Origin: Sambucus nigra
Lineage: Eukaryota; Streptophyta; Magnoliopsida; Dipsacales; Adoxaceae
Length of the DNA: 64,000 bases
Assembly (NCBI GenBank): GCA_949130495.1
Contig: OX422223.1
Location: 75,018,751-75,082,750, forward strand
Direction of reading: 5' to 3'
Part shown: positions 57,775 through 64,000 of the stretch, piece after piece
How positions within the stretch are numbered: position 1 is the stretch's first letter
Layout of the letters: each line of letters begins with the position of its first letter
The notes under the pieces: generated by a model
Databases searched by the model: none
What the model was told of the DNA's origin: nothing
The model's input: only the letters and a program-made list of their open reading frames with translations
Position numbers and translations under genes: made by a program

Positions 57775-58960
57775 AAAGAATAGTTCTCGATAATTTTTTC
57801 TCATTCCATCCTCCATATCCCATGTCAACATGTCCTCGTTGTGATGCCCCCACTAGACACGCACTAAAGGAATCACCTTGGAGCGAAGAGTCTGCTCTCT
57901 ACGATGCAAGATAGCAATGGACTTCTCCTTATAAATCGCATCGGGATAAAGATCTACCTCATTGAGATCAATATGTTGATATGTTAAAGCATCTTTAAAG
58001 GCCCTCCATAACATCAAGACATGAAATACATTGTGCTCCTTCTGCAAATGATCCGGCAAGGATAAATGATGCACAACTGTTTTGATACAATCAATGATAA
58101 TGAATGGCCCCACAACTTCCCCTTATTACCGAAAGGAATCACTCCCTAAGTGGAAGACACCCAAAGTAGGTTCCTCCTCCCTACATCTGTATGACGCTTT
58201 TACTGAATCTGGATAGTCTAAATCATATCTCTGATAATCTCCACCTTCTTTAAGGTGTCCTGTACGAGATCTGGTCCGAGAAGATTATTATCCCCCACAT
58301 ATATCTAACAAGAGAGTGAACGATAATGCTTCCCATACAAAGCCTCAAATAGCATCATGCCAATAATAAACTGATAACTGTTGTTGTAAGAAAACTCCAT
58401 TAATGATAATATCTCTCCCAATTGCCTTTGAAGTCCAAAATGCACATCCGTAGCATGTCTTCTAATATCTGGTTAACTTGTTACGTCTGTCCATCAGTCT
58501 ATGGGTGATACAGAGTACTCAATCTCAACTATGTTTCAATGCCTATAGGAAACTCCAAAACTGGTACACAAACATCTTATCCCTATCTGACACGATGTTA
58601 AGTGGTATACCATGCAACTTCACAATCTCTACAAGGAAAATCCTGGCATACTGCTCCATAGTAAAATTCCTATGAACAGATAAAAAGTAAGCCACCTTAG
58701 AGAATAGTCTATGATCACCCAAATAAAATCGTATCCCATATGCGACGTAGGCAACCCTATAATTAAGTCCATGGAAATTCTCCCCCATTTCCACATTGGG
58801 ATCTCAAGAGGTTGTACAACACTCGTTGGTCTCTGGTGATATACCTTCACCATTTAATAAGTAACATACACTGACACAACCACTACGACGTCCTTCTTCT
58901 TGCCTTCCCACCAATACTGGTGCCTCATATCGTTGTACATCTTATTTACACTGAGATGTA
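57775..58960 (-). pseudogene. Chromovirus integrase with chromodomain-like tail
   Basis: Read leftwards: near 58955 the zinc-binding region ends (NKMYNDMRHQYWWEGKK). The catalytic core follows at 58853-58543 (IPMWKWGRISMDLIIGLPTS, HGIPLNIVSDRD). At 58113-57853 come the C-terminal strands (LSLPDHLQKEHNVFHVLMLW, AILHRREQTLRSKVIPLVRV), and then a WGHHNEDMLTWDMEDGMR-like reading, the usual end of Tekay/Del polyproteins. Several stops and frame changes are present. Confidence 0.85.
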
Positions 58961-60370
58961 CCGCAAAACATGGCCCATGAACCTCCATCATCACTATTTC
59001 CTTTCTTAAATCCTCATCCTAGGGAACCACTAATCAGTCATGGAAACTCAAACCCCCATCAGATCCAATCGAGTATAACTTTCCTCCATGAGCCAATAAT
59101 TGCCTCACCTTCTCCTGACATAAAGGATCCCTTGCTTATAACCTCACAACCTAAATAATGAAGTCAAATTTGATGGTAAGAAATGCCATGAAGGAATGAG
59201 ATAATTCATTCTCTGTGTGAAGAGAACCCCATTTTGACCTCCAAATCGTCGAAAGTGTGACTGTCGGTTTATGGCCCAAGGATTGCCCCAGTGATTTTGT
59301 ATATCAAACTGGTAGTCTTTCATAAACTTGACCCATCGATGTTGTCTCGTGTTCGACTCCCTTTTTATGAACAAAAAATTAAAACTCTTATGGTCCATGA
59401 AAAAATGGAATCTCTCCCCCCAACATATAATGTCTCCAAATCTGAAGAGAAAAAACCACTACCACCAACTCCAAGTCATGGGTAGGGTCATTCCCCTTGG
59501 GAGGCTTAAGATTTTAATAAGCATAATCTATCGGCCTCTCCTCCTGTATAAATACACCTCCAATCCCCTGTAATGATGTATCGGTAGAAACCATATAGTC
59601 CACCCACCACGGGATAAAGTGAGCACCGGAGATGAATTTAACTTGGCCTCTAACTCGTCAAAAACCTGCTAGAAAAATGCATACCAAACGAATGGTAACC
59701 CCTTATTTATCAATTTAGTTAAAGGCTCAGCTATATTCGAGAACCCCTTAATAAAACAATGATAGTAGCCTACTAATCCCAGAAAACTACGCACTTCCAT
59801 AGGTTTCGTGGTCTTTCCCTACTTCATCCCCGCTGATACCTTACTCAGATCCATTGAACCCATGCCTATGACACAATGTGACCAAAGAACTCCACCTCTC
59901 TAAACCAGAACCCACATTTCTCAAACTTATCATAGAGTTGGCGATCTTGTAATTTCTCTAAGACTATTCGTAAATGTGGTCGTGCGCGTCTACAGTACGA
60001 GAATAAATTAATTATCATATATTAATACAATGACAAACTGATCCAAGAACTCACTGGAAACCACGTTGGTTAGCCTAAATGGCATAGACATAAACTCATA
60101 CAACCCGTATCTAATCAACTATTTTGAGAACATCATGTTCTCGAATTCTCAATTGATTGTACCCCGACCTTAAATGAATCTTTGAAAAGTACGAAGCACC
60201 TCTCAAATGATCAAACAAGTCATCAATATGGGGTAACGGATACTTATTCTGTATGGTGAGCTTCTTCAAATCCCGGTAATTAATGCAAAGTCTCAATGCT
60301 CTATCCTTATTCTTCACAAAAAAGACCAGATCTCCCCAAGGAGAAGTACTTCTCTAAATAAATCCCTCAC
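58961..60370 (-). pseudogene. Chromovirus reverse transcriptase and RNase H
   Basis: The 60317-60111 piece carries [20 protein letters not shown], then [20 protein letters not shown] and [12 protein letters not shown]. The catalytic box near 60020-60000 reads VIVLIYDN where VVFIDDI is expected, after a gap that removed the MPFGLTN region. RNase H follows, with RPIDYAY and [19 protein letters not shown] near 59540-59430 and the open piece 59398-59144 (YEQK-like and KFMKDYQFDIQ). Multiple stops show long decay. Confidence 0.85.
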
Positions 60371-61380
60371 CCAAAAGTTGTTGAATTTAATCTCTTATCT
60401 TTTTTATCTCTAAGAGAGTGATATGATAAGGTGCTCGAGATATCATTCTCATGCTCGGACTATGTTAATCACAAAGTATATCTCTCTACTCAATGGCAAC
60501 CCCGAAATATCCTGGAGCACATCAGAAAACTCGTTAAAACCTAAATAGAGTCTAAGGACACCGTGATAGCCTCATAAGTGTCCTCCTCAATATAATACAA
60601 ATGCATGATGGACCCACTCTCAGGGTGTGGCATCACAACTAAGAACATCTCCTACCCCAAAATGACAAAGACGATGGACCTACCAAAATAATCAACACAC
60701 GCATGATATGTATTTAACCAATCCATTCCCAGGATAACATCTTATTCAGACATTTATGAAATTAATAAGTCGACTACAAATCGAAGTCTACTAATATCCA
60801 CACCTAAACCTCTACATATGGAATGAATAGGTTATCCTCTACCCATAAGTGAATCAATATGAAATAATATATCTGATGTTATATATTCCATCCCCAAAGC
60901 CCAAGCAAAGTACCACTAACGAATGAATGTGATGCATAAGTATCATAATAAATGAGTCCTGCATGCCCAAAAATAGGAAGCAGCCCTTCAACTACCTGGG
61001 TTGGTGCTCGTACATCCCTAGAAGCGACATGGTAGACATGCCCGTACTCTAATGGTTATTAACCATGAGGCTGGATTGGTGGTTCTGGTAATGTTAGAAC
61101 TACAATAGCTGGTGGGTCTAGAAACTGCTAATGTTTCCCGTTGGTGCCTGATAACCACGTTGACCTCCATGCTCATGTGCGACCTAATTTCCCTAAGGGC
61201 ACATTTTAGCAGCATAACCGGTCTCACCGTGAGTTAAGTAGTGATTATGGAATTTTTCTATACATTGTCGTTGTCCATATTGACCCTTCTAGCCATAACC
61301 CTATTGGCCTTGGCCCTACTGACCTCTAGTCTATTGTCCCTGGCCCTATTACCCTGTTAAGACTACTGCCCTTTACCTTG
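60371..61380 (-). pseudogene. Chromovirus protease and gag C-terminus
   Basis: Near 60745-60680 the reading DVILGMDWLNTYHACVDYFG is the protease tail motif. HYLTHGETGYAAKMCP near 61240-61195 is the decayed gag zinc knuckle. Q/G/N-rich residues follow it, as in related gags. The upstream part of gag is lost near 61380, where a 24-bp direct repeat (TTTTTATATGGGTCCCTTGT, at 61383 and 61435) marks the break. Confidence 0.7.
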
Positions 61381-61550
61381 GTATTTTTATATGGGTCCCT
61401 TGTAATAGCAAAAAAATTTGTTTTGACCTAATTATTTTTATATGGGTCCCTTGTAATGTTTAAATATCACATAAAAAATTCAACTCGATTTTTTTAATAT
61501 TTAAAAAAATAGGTTTGCGCCAACAAGTATGTATATTTGGTTTGTGTGGG

Positions 61551-61661
<111 letters not shown>

Positions 61662-62029
61662 TTGCTTTTACATTTTTCAAGAATAAAATAAAATGCAGAA
61701 AAGAAGTAAAAAGGATCAAAATTTCTGGGGAACGCACTTCTCGCGATGATGTGCAGTAGACCTCCCACTTCCCGAGCTAGTCTCCAGTACAGGTTCATCA
61801 GTACTCGTCAGAGGTACGATGCAGGATCGAGCCACCACCTGCACATGCTCATACATGAAGGCCATCCAGTCCTAACATATCTCAATTACGATGATAAAAC
61901 AACCGCAGTTTTCAAGAAGAGAGAATAAAGCAAAGAATTCAAGTCAGTAACAAAGAAAAAAGTCAAAGAACTCAGAATTTGATGCACAAAAGTGAAAATA
62001 ATAAAGTACACCTCTCTATGAACATCCTC

Positions 62030-63840
62030 CATAGGAAAATTAGGTAAGCCATTAACTCTTGCCTGAGGATGATGGGGCAGTGACAAAATGGGGCTCCAAC
62101 CCATCTGGATAAAGTAGGAAGGAATGGAGTAGTGCTGATAAATAGGAATGTTTGTCGCTATTGCCACCGCCCCACTCCCAGAGGCCTGCATCGAAATGCC
62201 CGGTGCACTAACTCCACCCTTAGTCCTTGACGATGGAGTAGGAACACCCTACATGTCATATATCGACGATGGCATCAACCAACTACACGTAAAGTCTAGG
62301 TATTCATACCCCCTACCACATCCATATAGAGTGAGTAATACTCCACCTCCATCGTCCTCGTCCTTACCTAATCGGACATCTCCCCCATGCCACTCATATA
62401 CCTAAGAGGGACTGACTCTGGGACCTCCACCTCACTCTCCATCACCTGTCTGATCACCCTATCGCCTAAGTACCAGATGTACCAAAACTCGTGCTCCAAC
62501 AACCATCATATCAGGGTATTGATGCATGTAGACCCCAGCATCTCCGAGGACTGACCCAAAGGGTAGAACAACACATGTCACCAAATAAAAGCCAATGCTT
62601 AACATCCAAAACAAAAAAATAGAGAAAAAAAATACACAAATAATAAAAAAGTACACAAATTAAAAAAAATCGATCCCTGTTAGTCTTCCTCCTCCTTAGC
62701 ATCCTTGGCCACTCTCCTCATTCCTCCACCTTCAAAGACATTGACCCCACATTGTGCCCAATCACCTCATAAAATCCCGCCTGATAGGACACATAAATTT
62801 TCAATAAAAATCTCTAAAAATAATTACAAAAAGAAAAACAAAATATAAACAAAAATAATATCTTAAGGTTACCTCTAAAAGATACGTGGGCCCACTAAAA
62901 TACTTTCGACCCCATGGGCAGAAGACGTCAAGGGAATCGTTAAGAGATGCAAGTGTGAAACTCCCCTAGTCATATGTATGGATCTTAGAGACGATCTCAA
63001 GGAATGGAAAGAACCACAGATGAAGGACATCTTTGTTCGTCGCCACCATGAAGCCTCCAAACATAAGTAGTATGAGCGTACGGGTCGCCTGCCACACCTT
63101 TCGCCCATCTCTAGCATCTATCGGCCATGATAATAGGGAGTTCTTTAACACCAGCGCCTTCACCAACTCCCAGGATCGATCCGCCCCAAATCCCCTAATG
63201 CTGCCCAAATTGACTCCTCACTTAAGTGAAGCGTCTTATCCACCTTTATGTAGTGTCCATCACACTCCAACCCCATCAGTTGATGCATGTTTATTGGAGT
63301 AATAGACATCTCACCCACACCTAAGTGGAAACTATGAGTGATGCCCCACCACCTCTCGCCCATCCCGCACAAAACTATTGTCGATCACGACGTGTCATCC
63401 AAGGATCCCATCATAAGAACAAACCTAGTAGCGCCCAGCATTATATGCACCTTCTCGGGGAGCTTCTCCCATGCCTTCCTTATCCCCTTTATGCCACAGG
63501 AACAGATTCTCGACTGAGCAATGTCAGTCTTCGAAAATAAAATTCAAAACCAAAAAGGCATCAGCAGAAAAATAAATTTAAAAATAAAATTCAAAATCAA
63601 CATTCAAACATATAAATATAAAATAAATACTCACATAACCATATAGGTTCCTCATCCACGCAGATCAGTGATGCTCGGGCTCCCGCGGCAACATCCTCTC
63701 GTTATTCATTGGCCTAGCGGCACAATGTGCATTCTCAACCCCCATCGCCATCACTATGGTTCATCGCCACTCAATGATAGCCTAATCGTTGGCCACAAAG
63801 ATCGGGTTGTTCGTCATTCCGTCCATGGTAAATTTTTGAA
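62030..63840 (-). pseudogene. Plant mobile domain (PMD / MAIN-like) pseudogene with introns
   Basis: Exon borders inferred from GT-AG: first exon ending 63635 (GTGAGT donor), second 63528-62873 (donor GTAACC), third from 62780, then coding-like sequence to about 62030. The second exon has the PMD signature CGMGERWWGITHSFHLGVGE, MSITPINMHQLMGLECDG, a frameshift near 63190, KALVLKNSLLSWPIDARD, LLMFGGFMVATNKDVLHLWF and, after a TAG, SFTLASLNDSL. The first exon has stops. PMD proteins occur as host MAIN/MAIL genes and as passengers of Mutator-type and gypsy elements; no host element edges are visible here. It is broken by at least one frameshift and several stops. Confidence 0.65.
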
Positions 63841-64000
63841 AATTCGCTTAAACTGCTTCTTACATAGAAGGTGAAGAAATTAGTTTCGAGTGGTAATAAC
63901 TGAGTTGGATTGTTTCTTTTTATAACGAACCAAGGTGTATATCGGTCGGCACCCCCCCCCCCCCGGGTATGCTAATCGGCAGTGTCCTTGGGAATCCCCA
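63841..64000. other. Window end, no gene; poly-C run
   Basis: A 13-base C homopolymer at 63952-63964 is the only notable feature. Confidence 0.6.

Larger units (their letters stand above)
37858..61380 (-). mobile_element. Tekay/Del-like chromovirus (Ty3/gypsy), 5'-truncated, with a split 3' LTR
   Basis: The pol region at 57.8-61.4 kb reads protease, RT, RNase H, integrase and a chromodomain-like tail leftwards, then a purine-rich tract (57727-57737) and an LTR starting TGTAATAACCCC at 57726. The LTR's other end is found at 37858 (TGTGACAATCCC), 17.2 kb beyond the inserted copia B. Removing copia B leaves an LTR of about 2.65 kb, a usual size for this clade. The 5' LTR and most of gag are missing at about 61.4 kb. 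Confidence 0.7.

Noticed and set aside
63952..63964. 13-base poly-C run
   Set aside because: Could be real or a sequencing/assembly artefact; nothing around it gives it meaning.

Overview
This window is plant nuclear DNA, most likely from a eudicot. I cannot name the species. It is AT-rich, and every coding stretch I recognise comes from a plant transposable element: Athila-like and Tekay-like Ty3/gypsy, Ty1/copia, CACTA (En/Spm), a LINE and a foldback MITE. One further pseudogene belongs to the plant mobile domain (PMD) family. I see no intact host gene, rRNA, tRNA or CRISPR array. The texture fits gene-poor, possibly pericentromeric, heterochromatin.

Layout. 1-5.6 kb: minus-strand Athila/Tat-like gypsy element (RT cut by the window edge, protease, gag, tRNA-Asp primer site, 5' LTR). 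5.6-7.7 kb: no recognisable gene. 7.7-9.5 kb: minus-strand copia gag remnant with primer site, and a 530-bp foldback MITE at 8590-9119. 9.54-35.88 kb: plus-strand copia element A, with a 5' LTR, a middle LTR, a second leader and the tail of a third LTR. Its leader was hit by a chromovirus LTR fragment (11.37-12.31), a solo copia LTR (12.70-13.93) and probably a chromovirus-type solo LTR (14.62-17.71). Its reverse transcriptase is split by a CACTA transposon (20555-32500, target CAT). That CACTA contains a second, related CACTA (21145-25389, target GTA). The outer CACTA holds decayed TNP2-like and TNP1-like genes. The inner one holds only a TNP1-like gene, whose four inferred exons stay in frame apart from one stop.

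35.9-37.9 kb: nothing recognised. 37.86-61.4 kb: minus-strand Tekay-like chromovirus (integrase, RNase H, RT, protease, gag tail) whose 3' LTR is split into 37858-39703 and 56919-57726 by a 17.2-kb minus-strand copia element B. Copia B has two LTRs, a primer site, a polypurine tract and gag, but no pol that I can find. Its interior holds a tandem duplication, a LINE fragment and two large chromovirus-type LTRs (46755-50127 and 50984-54671). The second has a perfect 5-bp target duplication and an 18-unit, ~59-bp tandem array. 61.4-64 kb: (CT)n(TA)n microsatellite and a broken, intron-containing PMD-family pseudogene.

The nesting gives a relative history: copia A first, then the outer CACTA, then the inner CACTA; separately, the chromovirus, then copia B, then the solo LTRs and LINE. 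The least expected features are the CACTA-in-CACTA nest, a ~300-bp near-perfect palindrome just upstream of the TNP2-like gene, strongly strand-biased G-rich tracts around the TNP1-like genes, and arrays of short palindromic words (TTCGAA, GGATCGGTCC, CGATCG) inside LTRs of otherwise different families.
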